From assembly GCA_016297945.1 (NCBI GenBank), contig JAEDFR010000046.1, positions 1-17,338 on the forward strand: a DNA stretch of 17,338 nucleotides. The letters are read 5' to 3'. A program made the translations under genes and the position numbers. The stretch is from Lachnospiraceae bacterium. GTDB lineage: Bacteria; Bacillota; Clostridia; Lachnospirales; Lachnospiraceae. Of the stretch, positions 5,806 to 12,840 are shown piece after piece. Position 1 is the stretch's first letter, and every line of letters begins with the position of its first letter. Below the pieces are notes generated by a model. It ran no database searches. It worked only from the letters and a program-made list of their open reading frames with translations, and had not been told where the DNA came from.

Positions 5806-5844
5806 ATTATGATTGTGTCCGGCCATGATATGTCAAGCCGGACA
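5806..5844 (-). promoter_or_regulatory. Putative murB operon promoter within a dyad
   Basis: TGTCCGGC (5816-5823) and GCCGGACA (5837-5844) form a perfect 8-bp inverted repeat with a 13-bp spacer. On the minus strand the spacer contains a consensus -35 TTGACA (5836-5831). CATAAT (5811-5806) follows at 19 bp, longer than ideal. The dyad may be an operator around the -35 box. It lacks a U-tract, so it is not a convincing terminator. Confidence 0.4.
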
Positions 5845-5876
5845 GATTATATAATATAGTATGATATATTAATAAT

Positions 5877-5906
5877 AATATGATACCAAATTCAAAAAGT
5901 CATATT
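5877..5906 (-). terminator. Possible weak terminator of the glucokinase gene
   Basis: AATATGA and TCATATT arms (5906-5900 and 5883-5877 on the minus strand) flank a 16-nt loop directly after the glucokinase stop. The tail ATTATTAATATA is T-containing but not a true U-run. Stem stability is low. Confidence 0.25.
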
Positions 5907-6842
5907 TTAATCTAATACTAATTTAGCTGCACCATATATTCCGGCATCATTTCCCAATGTAGCCAGTGTAAACTGTACATCACGGCTTGCATGGAATACA
6001 TAAGGTGTATAGTTTTTACGGATATACTCAAGTAAAACATCGCCTGCCTTGGAAACACCGCCTCCGATTACAAATGCTTCCGGATTGACAACACACGCTA
6101 TGGATGCAAGACCTTTTCCGAGATATTCACCAAACTGCTCTGCAACTTCTATTGCCACTTCATCACCGGCTTTTACTGCATCCCAAACATCTTTTGCTGA
6201 AATTTCACCGGCTTTTAAACAGGTTGCTTTGGTTGTTTTTGCCAGAGTACGGTTTGCCAGTCTGACAACACCGGTAGCAGATGCATACTGCTCAAGACAA
6301 CCCTGATTACCACAACCACAGGTTTCTGTCTCTTCATCATCAACATGAATATGACCGATTTCACCGGCAGCTCCTTTGGCACCGGTCAGCATTTTACCAT
6401 CCATAATAATTCCACCGCCGACACCGGTTCCGAGGGTAACAACCACAATACTTTCAAATCCCTGACCGCCACCTTTCCACATTTCACCAAGCGCAGCGAC
6501 ATTGGCATCATTTCCGCCTTTTACAGGTAAATCTAAAAGTTTGCCCAATTCTTCATTGATATTTAAAACACCCCAGCCTAAATTCACACATTTGTGTACG
6601 ACACCTTTTGCATCAACCGGTCCGGGCACTCCAATTCCGACACCAACAACATCTTCTTTGGGAATGACCATTTCACTCATTTTTCCTTTTACAGCCTCTG
6701 CAATATCCGGCAACACATTTACACCGCCATTTTCCGTACGGGTAACGATTTCCCATTTATCCAAAACATTTCCTTCTAAATCAAAAAGTCCCATTTTTAT
6801 CGTTGTGCCGCCTACGTCAACACCAAAACTGTATTTTGCCAT
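5907..6842 (-). CDS. glk: ROK family glucokinase
   Basis: ROK-family sugar kinase, most likely glucokinase, phosphorylating cytosolic glucose with ATP to glucose-6-phosphate. It has 311 residues. The ATP-binding motif GVDVGGTTIKMG lies at 7-18. Catalytic Asp112 is in GGNDANVAALGE. GTGVGGGI lies at 138-145 and EIGH at 161-164. The ROK zinc motif CGCGNQGCLE (175-184) supplies Cys175, Cys177 and Cys182. There is no N-terminal helix-turn-helix, so it is an enzyme, not a NagC/XylR-type repressor. The start follows AAGGTG (6850-6855), spaced 7 bases. Placed between hprK and murB, it fits a carbon-signalling cluster. Another hexose or hexosamine substrate cannot be excluded. Confidence 0.92.
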   Translation of the reverse strand: MAKYSFGVDVGGTTIKMGLFDLEGNVLDKWEIVTRTENGGVNVLPDIAEAVKGKMSEMVIPKEDVVGVGIGVPGPVDAKGVVHKCVNLGWGVLNINEELGKLLDLPVKGGNDANVAALGEMWKGGGQGFESIVVVTLGTGVGGGIIMDGKMLTGAKGAAGEIGHIHVDDEETETCGCGNQGCLEQYASATGVVRLANRTLAKTTKATCLKAGEISAKDVWDAVKAGDEVAIEVAEQFGEYLGKGLASIACVVNPEAFVIGGGVSKAGDVLLEYIRKNYTPYVFHASRDVQFTLATLGNDAGIYGAAKLVLD

Positions 6843-6861
6843 TGCTATTCACCTTAATCAT

Positions 6862-6885
6862 ATTATACTTTTCATTCTAATTATA
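6862..6885 (-). promoter_or_regulatory. Putative -10 boxes for glk
   Basis: Two perfect TATAAT hexamers lie on the minus strand at 6885-6880 and 6867-6862, 20-45 bases upstream of the glk start, in AT-rich DNA. Neither has a convincing -35 at 16-18 bp. The 186 bases between hprK and glk are otherwise featureless. Confidence 0.3.
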
Positions 6886-7028
6886 ATCTAATAAATCTAC
6901 AGATTACTTCGTCTTTTTAAATGCAATTTTTCAATTCCGAAATCCAGCTCTAATCAAATCATTTTATTGAAAGGATACATTCCGAAATTACGTCTCGCAG
7001 CATCCTTATCTATCAAAAAACAGAATGA

Positions 7029-7961
7029 TTAGTCATCCCGTCTTTTCGCCAGATTATTCTGAACTCTGGTATATAATTCCTGTGCAGCATTATATCCCAT
7101 TTTTTTCTGACGATGGTTAACTGCTGCTGACTCGCAGATAACCGCAAGGTTACGTCCGGGTCTGATGGGCAGTGTATGACATACCACCTTTTTGCCTAAA
7201 TATTCTGTATATTCTTCCTCCAGACCAAGTCTGTCGTATTCTTTGTCACGATCCCAGTCTTCCAGTTTGATAACCAGATCAATGGATGTCGTTTCTTTTA
7301 CGGAAGAAACACCAAACAATGTTTTTACATCCACAATTCCGATACCGCGAAGCTCGATGAAGTATTTGGTAATCTCCGGTGCGCGACCAACCAGGGTATC
7401 ATCACTGACTTTGCTGATTTCCACCACGTCATCACTAACCAGACGGTGACCTCTTTTGATTAACTCAAGCGCTGCTTCGGATTTACCGATACCACTTTCA
7501 CCGGTAATCAAAACACCTTCACCATATACATCAACCAAAACACCATGAATGGAAATACGGGGTGCTAACTCTACATTCAGCCAGCGGATAATTTCGGCTG
7601 TAAAAGCACTCGTTGCCTGTTTACTCATAAGAAGCGGAATCTTTTTTTCAAGCGCTATCTTTAAAAATAATGGATCCGGTTGTAAATTACGACAAAATAC
7701 AATCACAGGAATGGGGCAGGACAATAACTGGTTGTAAATTTCCAGTTTTCTGTCATCGTCCATACTATCCATATATGTATATTCCACGAAACCGATAATC
7801 TGAAGACGGGTTGCTTCATAATGTTCAAAGTAACCTGCTAACTGCAACGCCGGTCTGTTGATATCCGGCTGAATAATTTTGATATCTGAAATATCCAGCT
7901 CAGGAGTCAAATTTTCCAATTTAAATCTCTCAATAATCTTTGCTAACGATACACTTGCCAT
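7029..7961 (-). CDS. hprK: HPr kinase/phosphorylase
   Basis: Bifunctional enzyme that phosphorylates Ser46 of HPr and Crh using ATP or pyrophosphate and reverses this with phosphate, setting carbon catabolite control through CcpA. It has 310 residues, the family length. His139 is in SIHG. The Walker A motif GESGIGKS is at 154-161, followed by SDDVVEI (176-182). The HprK signature RGIGIVDVKTLFG is at 205-217, and PIRPGRN at 265-271. The ATG at 7961 is chosen because AAGGAG (7970-7975) lies 8 bases upstream and the family starts here. The frame stays open 59 codons further upstream, but that extension has no HprK similarity. The HPr-like protein at 3636-3896 is a probable substrate. Confidence 0.96.
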   Translation of the reverse strand: MASVSLAKIIERFKLENLTPELDISDIKIIQPDINRPALQLAGYFEHYEATRLQIIGFVEYTYMDSMDDDRKLEIYNQLLSCPIPVIVFCRNLQPDPLFLKIALEKKIPLLMSKQATSAFTAEIIRWLNVELAPRISIHGVLVDVYGEGVLITGESGIGKSEAALELIKRGHRLVSDDVVEISKVSDDTLVGRAPEITKYFIELRGIGIVDVKTLFGVSSVKETTSIDLVIKLEDWDRDKEYDRLGLEEEYTEYLGKKVVCHTLPIRPGRNLAVICESAAVNHRQKKMGYNAAQELYTRVQNNLAKRRDD

Positions 7962-8184
7962 GTTTCCTTCTCCTTGTTTTCCTTTATATAATGTGATGTA
8001 CATATAAAAAATAAGTTCCGCTATATACGGATGGACACTTATCACAACTGATACCGGGATATCATTCATACTTTGTACATAACCCCATAATATCCGCGGA
8101 TTGTTTTGCACTTTTTGCGCAAGCAAACCGAAATACACTTGAAATCTATCCTAATCGTTTTTTTCCCTGATATCATTATGTTAA

Positions 8185-8213
8185 ATAATAGCATAGATTT
8201 TTTTCTACCGCAA
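8185..8213 (-). promoter_or_regulatory. Putative hprK promoter
   Basis: Minus-strand TTGCGG (8213-8208), 17-nt spacer, TATTAT (8190-8185). The -10 is 5/6 and the -35 is 3/6. It starts next to the uvrC stop codon and would give hprK a leader of about 215 nt. The leader contains short dyads, including the palindrome ATCCGCGGAT, but no recognised riboswitch. Confidence 0.4.
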
Positions 8214-8217
8214 CGGA

Positions 8218-10077
8218 CTAGTCGTGAAAGAAACGGTAAATTTCTTCGGCCTGATTTTTTGTGATTTCCGGGACCGCCAGCAATGCATCGACATCAGCAT
8301 TTTTAATTTCTTCTATTGTTTTAAAATGCCGCATAAGAGCCTTTCTCCTTGCCGGTCCAATTCCTTTGATGTCATCTAAAACCGAATGAATTCCTTCATT
8401 TCTGTGCAGAGATCTATGATATTCAATAGCAAAACGATGTGCTTCATCCTGCACTCTGGTAATCAGTTTAAATCCTTCCGAGTCTTTCGCAAGCGGAATT
8501 TCCTTTTGATTGAAATACAATCCCCGCGTTCTGTGGTGATCATCCTTTACCATACCACAAACGGGAATATCAATATGAAGAGAATCCAATACTACTTTTG
8601 CAATATTGACCTGCCCACGTCCGCCATCCATCAAAAGCAGATCGGGAAATTTGGTAAAACTGCCAAAGGCCTCGTCCAATTGTTTCTCTCTCATCTGTTG
8701 TTTTTCTTCCAGTCCGTGTACAAATCGTCTTGTCAGCACTTCCTTCATACAGGCGTAATCATTGGGACCGTCGACCGATTTTATCCTAAATTTTCGATAA
8801 TCACTTCTCTGCGATTTTCCTTTTTCAAAAACAACCATGGAACCAACATTTTGAAAACCACTGATATTACTGATATCAAAAGCCTCTATCCGGTCTGCCT
8901 TTTCAATTCCGATTGCATTGGCAAGCTCTTTGGCGGCACCGATGGTTCTGCCTTCTTCCCGTCGTATTCTTTCTTTATCATTGGAAAGGATAATTTCAGC
9001 ATTTTTCGCAGCAAGCAAAATCAGCTTTTCTTTCTTTCCGATCTTTGGAACCTCTAAATAAACACGGGAACCTTTACGCGCAGATAACCACTGCTCAATC
9101 AGTGGTGCATCCGCAATTTCGGTCTGAAGTATAATTGTTTTGGGCAAATATGGCGTTCCTGCATAGAACTGCTTGATAAAATTTCCCATAATCTCATCGG
9201 GCGCAGTCTCTGCAACATTGGTCATATAAAAATGCTCGCGTCCGATCAATTTTCCGCTTCTGACAAAAAAGACCTGAACAACAGCATCTGTTTCATCTGC
9301 TGCCATGGCAATTACATCTTTATCTTCTTCGGAGCTTTCCGTAATCTTTTGTTTTTGTGCAACCGATTTTACACTATTATATAAGTCGCGGTAGCGGATG
9401 GCTTCTTCAAAATCCATCTCTTCACTGGCACGATTCATTTTTTCTTTTAAGTCATTTAAAATTGGAGCATAATGTCCGTTCAAAAATTCCAAAGCCCCTT
9501 CAATCTGCTGCCGGTATTCTTCCTGTGTGACATTGCCCGCGCAGGGTGCCGTACACTGTTTCATATGGTAATTTAAGCAAGGTCTTTCTTTGCCGATATC
9601 GCGTGGCAATACCCTACGACACGTTCGCAATCCAAATAGCTTATTCAATAATTCTATCGTATCTTTGACTCCGGTAGCGCTTGTGTATGGTCCAAAGTAT
9701 CTGGATTTGTCCTTTTTCATGTTTCTTGAAAAAACAAGCCTCGGAAAAGGTTCGCCCATGGTAACTTTAATATAGGGATACGTCTTGTCATCTTTTAGTA
9801 ACGTATTATATTTGGGACGATGTTCTTTGATTAGATTGTTTTCCAAAACCAGAGCTTCCAGCTCTGAATCCGTCAAAATGTACTCGAAATAATCAATCTG
9901 TGAAATCATCCGCTCAATCTTTGGTGTTCTGTTAGCCATCGTACGAAAATACGAATGTACTCTTTTATTTAAATCAATTGCTTTTCCGACATAAATGATT
10001 GTATCATGCTTATCATGCATCAGATAAACACCCGGATTATGCGGAAGTTTCTTTAATTCTTCTTGAATATCAAACAT
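8218..10077 (-). CDS. uvrC: Excinuclease ABC subunit C
   Basis: UvrC makes the dual incision in nucleotide excision repair after UvrA/UvrB find the lesion. It has 619 residues, a usual length. The N-terminal GIY-YIG nuclease has GVY (16-18), YVGKA (29-33), Arg39 and Glu79. Cys153, Cys167, Cys175 and Cys179 match the four-cysteine cluster reported to bind iron-sulfur in UvrC. The UvrB-interacting UVR domain is about 205-240, with MDFEEAIRYRD. The RNase H-like nuclease has DISNISG (Asp401), LLMDGGRGQ (Asp484) and DEAHRFA (His547). Tandem helix-hairpin-helix motifs fill 565-619. The ATG follows AAGGA (10085-10089), spaced 7 bases. It lies between the ftsH terminator and hprK; no SOS LexA box was recognised upstream. 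Confidence 0.97.
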   Translation of the reverse strand: MFDIQEELKKLPHNPGVYLMHDKHDTIIYVGKAIDLNKRVHSYFRTMANRTPKIERMISQIDYFEYILTDSELEALVLENNLIKEHRPKYNTLLKDDKTYPYIKVTMGEPFPRLVFSRNMKKDKSRYFGPYTSATGVKDTIELLNKLFGLRTCRRVLPRDIGKERPCLNYHMKQCTAPCAGNVTQEEYRQQIEGALEFLNGHYAPILNDLKEKMNRASEEMDFEEAIRYRDLYNSVKSVAQKQKITESSEEDKDVIAMAADETDAVVQVFFVRSGKLIGREHFYMTNVAETAPDEIMGNFIKQFYAGTPYLPKTIILQTEIADAPLIEQWLSARKGSRVYLEVPKIGKKEKLILLAAKNAEIILSNDKERIRREEGRTIGAAKELANAIGIEKADRIEAFDISNISGFQNVGSMVVFEKGKSQRSDYRKFRIKSVDGPNDYACMKEVLTRRFVHGLEEKQQMREKQLDEAFGSFTKFPDLLLMDGGRGQVNIAKVVLDSLHIDIPVCGMVKDDHHRTRGLYFNQKEIPLAKDSEGFKLITRVQDEAHRFAIEYHRSLHRNEGIHSVLDDIKGIGPARRKALMRHFKTIEEIKNADVDALLAVPEITKNQAEEIYRFFHD

Positions 10078-10135
10078 GGCTTTTTCCTTATGAAAATCTT
10101 AAAATATGTTGGAGATTTAATACAACGGACACTTC

Positions 10136-10152
10136 ATACTTTCACAAAGTAT
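10136..10152. promoter_or_regulatory. 17-bp dyad upstream of uvrC
   Basis: ATACTTT-CAC-AAAGTAT is a perfect 7-3-7 inverted repeat about 60 bases upstream of the uvrC start. It may be an operator for uvrC. It does not match the Gram-positive LexA box (CGAAC-N4-GTTCG). No clear sigma-A promoter was found beside it. Confidence 0.35.
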
Positions 10153-10161
10153 CTATATTAC

Positions 10162-10188
10162 AAAAGGAGCTCTATAAAAGCTCCTTTT
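10162..10188. terminator. Terminator of ftsH (symmetrical)
   Basis: AAAAGGAGCT (10162-10171) and AGCTCCTTTT (10179-10188) are perfect complements around a 7-nt loop. Being flanked by A and T runs, it can act on both strands. It lies 52 bases past the ftsH stop and separates ftsH from uvrC. Confidence 0.85.
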
Positions 10189-10240
10189 TGTATTTATTTC
10201 CTATAGTTCTTCAAATATCATTCCAGCAATTAATTCTATA

Positions 10241-12514
10241 TTATTTCTGCTCATTTTCCGGATCAGACAATGAAGCATCCGAACTGTCATCGTTCTGAAC
10301 AGTCTGCATCTCTTTTTGAGCATCATCTTTCTGCACTGATTGGCTTTCTTCCTGCTTATTATTCTCTAAAACAGATTTTTCTTTCTTGATATTGTCCTTT
10401 CGAATATCAGTAAGAACTTCCCTAAAATCCATCATTTCCGGCTGTTTTTTCTTTTCTTCGTTCTCTTTTTCTATGACATCTGTCTCGCTCTCAGAGGTAA
10501 TCTCCAATCTTTTCTCTGCAGCTTTTTCTATTGTTTTTTCTGTCGTTCTATCATCCGTGTTTTCCGGCTCGTTCTTTTTTTTCAGCTTTTTATCATCATC
10601 TTTAACCGGAACCGGAATTCCCTTTTCTTTACAATAGATTTCCATGAATTCTTTTCCGGTAATGGTTTCTTTTTCAATCAGATGAGCAGCAATCTTATCC
10701 ATGACAGCTCTGTTTTCTTTGATCATGGTCTTTGCTTCTTTATAGCAGGACTTTAACAGTTTCATGACTTCTTCATCCACTGCCGCCGCTGTTACGTCAG
10801 AACAGTTCATGGAAGTGCGTCCGTCTAAATACTGGCTTTCCACAGTTTCCAATCCCATCAGGCCAAAATGCTTGCTCATACCATAACGGGTAATCATGCT
10901 TCGTGCAAGGCTTGTTGCCTTTTCAATATCATTGGAGGCTCCGGTTGTAACCGTATCAAACACAACATCTTCTGCCGCACGACCGCCAAGCAGACCGACA
11001 ATCATATCATGCAATTCCGCTTCCGTATTGAGGTATTTTTCCTCTTCCGGAACCTGCATGACATATCCCAATGCTCCCATGGTTCTTGGTACAATGGTAA
11101 TTTTCTGTACCGGCTCAGAATTTTTCTGAAGCGCCGCAATTAACGCATGACCAACTTCGTGATAAGAAACAATCTTTCTTTCCTGCTGGCTCATGATGCG
11201 GTCTTTCTTTTCTTTACCAACCAATACAACTTCAACCGCACCGAATAAATCTTTTTGGGAAACAGCTTTACGTCCTTCTTTTACCGCATTTATCGCGGCT
11301 TCATTTACCATATTGGCAAGATCGGCACCGACAGCGCCGCTTGTTGCCAGTGCGATTTCATCCAAATCAACACTTTCATCCAAAAGCACATCCTTGGAAT
11401 GAACCTTTAAAATATCTACACGGCCCTTTAAATCCGGTTTTTCAACAATAACCCGACGGTCAAAACGGCCGGGGCGAAGCAATGCCTTATCCAGGATTTC
11501 CGGTCTGTTCGTCGCTGCCAAAATCAAAATACCTTTGGAAGAATCGAAACCGTCCATTTCAGATAATAACTGGTTTAAGGTCTGTTCTCTTTCTTCATTA
11601 CCGCCACCATACTTGGAATCACGGCTTCGTCCGATAGCATCAATTTCATCGATAAAAATAATACAAGGTGCATTTTTATTGGCTTCCTTAAATAAATCTC
11701 TGACACGGGAAGCTCCCACACCTACGTATAATTCCACAAAATCAGATCCGGTTAATGAGAAGAACGGCACATGGGCCTCACCTGCAACAGCTTTTGCCAA
11801 AAGTGTCTTACCGGTACCGGGAGGTCCTACGAGCAAAGCACCCTTGGGAAGTTTGGCACCAATCTGTGTATATTTGGCAGGATTATGAAGAAAATCCACA
11901 ACTTCCTGCAGGGATTCCTTGGCTTCTTCTTCACCTGCAACATCCTTAAACGTAACACCGGTTTCTTTTTGCACATAAACCTTTGCCTTGCTTTTTCCAA
12001 CTCCCATCGGACCGTCTCCTCCGCCCATCTTTTTCATGAGGAAGGTCAACAGCAGATATAAAATCAATGCCGGTACAATCCAGGTTAAAATAAAGTTTAA
12101 AACCAGACCGGAATTATCCGGGATTTCTTTCTTGTATTCAACATCATTCTCGTCCAAAATCTGATACAGATTGTCATCTTCTAAATTACCGGTATAATAA
12201 GTGACCGGATTCGCAGTCCTTGTCGAAATAACGGGCTTATTGTTTGCGTCAACCTTTTTCTTCTTTGGCGTAATCTCAATTTCTGTGTCTGTAATAAGCA
12301 CGCTTTCCACTTCACCGGCTTTTACCATTTTTAAAAATTCGCTATAAGATATTTCCGAATCGGAGCCTGACATCAAACTCATAAAAAAGCTCATTCCCAT
12401 AATTGTGATTAAGACTGCAATCAGCAACATGAAAAGACTTTGTTTCTTCTGAGGTCCGTTCTGATTATTATTTTGATTATTTGGGTTATTCTTCTGATTA
12501 TTTTGATTATCCAT
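10241..12514 (-). CDS. ftsH: ATP-dependent zinc metalloprotease FtsH
   Basis: Membrane-anchored AAA+ protease that degrades misfolded membrane proteins and regulators. Starting at the ATG at 12514 it has 757 residues. A 26-residue Asn/Gln-rich N-terminus precedes membrane helix 1 (about 27-48). An extracytoplasmic part follows, then helix 2 (about 137-160). The AAA domain shows Walker A GPPGTGKT (230-237), Walker B IIFIDEID (285-292) and the second region of homology ending GRFDRR (349-354). Zinc motif HEVGH is at 452-456, with Asp529 in NDIEKA as third ligand. The last 115 or so residues are a Lys/Glu/Asp/Gln-rich tail, making it longer than most FtsH (about 640). This start is preferred over an ATG 22 codons upstream because AAGGAG (12522-12527) precedes it and the promoter lies between the two. 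Confidence 0.96.
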   Translation of the reverse strand: MDNQNNQKNNPNNQNNNQNGPQKKQSLFMLLIAVLITIMGMSFFMSLMSGSDSEISYSEFLKMVKAGEVESVLITDTEIEITPKKKKVDANNKPVISTRTANPVTYYTGNLEDDNLYQILDENDVEYKKEIPDNSGLVLNFILTWIVPALILYLLLTFLMKKMGGGDGPMGVGKSKAKVYVQKETGVTFKDVAGEEEAKESLQEVVDFLHNPAKYTQIGAKLPKGALLVGPPGTGKTLLAKAVAGEAHVPFFSLTGSDFVELYVGVGASRVRDLFKEANKNAPCIIFIDEIDAIGRSRDSKYGGGNEEREQTLNQLLSEMDGFDSSKGILILAATNRPEILDKALLRPGRFDRRVIVEKPDLKGRVDILKVHSKDVLLDESVDLDEIALATSGAVGADLANMVNEAAINAVKEGRKAVSQKDLFGAVEVVLVGKEKKDRIMSQQERKIVSYHEVGHALIAALQKNSEPVQKITIVPRTMGALGYVMQVPEEEKYLNTEAELHDMIVGLLGGRAAEDVVFDTVTTGASNDIEKATSLARSMITRYGMSKHFGLMGLETVESQYLDGRTSMNCSDVTAAAVDEEVMKLLKSCYKEAKTMIKENRAVMDKIAAHLIEKETITGKEFMEIYCKEKGIPVPVKDDDKKLKKKNEPENTDDRTTEKTIEKAAEKRLEITSESETDVIEKENEEKKKQPEMMDFREVLTDIRKDNIKKEKSVLENNKQEESQSVQKDDAQKEMQTVQNDDSSDASLSDPENEQK

Positions 12515-12542
12515 TGAAATTCTCCTTAGAAAGTCTGTCCTT

Positions 12543-12571
12543 ATTATAAATTTTGCATTGTTATAAATCAA
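12543..12571 (-). promoter_or_regulatory. Sigma-A promoter for ftsH
   Basis: Minus strand: TTGATT (12571-12566), 17-nt spacer, perfect TATAAT (12548-12543). The expected +1 near 12536 is 22 bases upstream of the start codon at 12514, which settles the choice of start. Confidence 0.7.
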
Positions 12572-12637
12572 TACAAACATTTTGAAATTTCTGTGCTCAG
12601 TTTCTGAATTTTCTATAAACTCTCAGAACTGAATAGG

Positions 12638-12738
12638 CAGTTGAAACCGGTCATTGTTTTGTTCGCTCATGCCGCTAAGAAAAACGCGAAACCTCGTAAA
12701 AGCCGGCGGACAAAGATATATTTTGGGAACACAAATCC
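12638..12738 (+). repeat. Dispersed repeat core, copy C
   Basis: Located between the divergent ftsH and pyrG promoters, this is the closest relative of copy A. It begins CAGTTGAAACCGG and ends AAATCC, with CATGCCGC, AGAAA, GAAACC, CTCGT, GCGG and CAAAGATA in order. It can close a stem, TGCCGC with GCGG(A)CA, with one bulge. A second stem, TTGGG with TCCGA around an AACACAAA loop, is matched in copy A by TTGGA with TCCAA. It has only one arm of the long hairpin. A 74-codon open frame across it is out of frame with pyrG and not conserved in copies A and B. Confidence 0.7.
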
Positions 12739-12781
12739 GAAACGTGAGTTTTTAAAAAAAATCTACAAAAAATCCTTACTC

Positions 12782-12814
12782 ATTCTAGATTTTAGAATTG
12801 ACTCATTGTATAAT
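12782..12814 (+). promoter_or_regulatory. pyrG promoter region with dyad
   Basis: A perfect TATAAT (12809-12814) lies 26 bases upstream of the pyrG ATG. The -35 at 17 bp is weak (TAGATT). ATTCTA-N5-TAGAAT (12782-12798) forms a dyad over the -35 position and may be an operator. A TTGACT within 12797-12803 pairs at 17 bp only with TATGTT, which would leave no room for the ribosome binding site. Confidence 0.45.
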
Positions 12815-12840
12815 ACTGTGTATGTTAGGAGGACTAGTTT

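Noticed and set aside
7962..8138. N-terminal extension of HprK by 59 residues
   Set aside because: The family starts at the ATG at 7961, which has a good ribosome binding site; the extension has no similarity to HprK.
8386..9057. 223-codon plus-strand open frame opposite uvrC
   Set aside because: It is antisense to a well-supported uvrC, has no family features, and is explained by codon bias of the real gene.
10136..10152. LexA (SOS) box upstream of uvrC
   Set aside because: The dyad arms ATACTTT/AAAGTAT do not contain the GAAC/GTTC half-sites.
12515..12580. N-terminal extension of FtsH by 22 residues
   Set aside because: The ftsH promoter lies inside this stretch, so its ATG would not be transcribed from it, and the ATG at 12514 has the ribosome binding site.
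12815..12840. CTP-sensing attenuator before pyrG, as in Bacillus
   Set aside because: The leader is only about 20 nt, has no GGGC start and no terminator hairpin.
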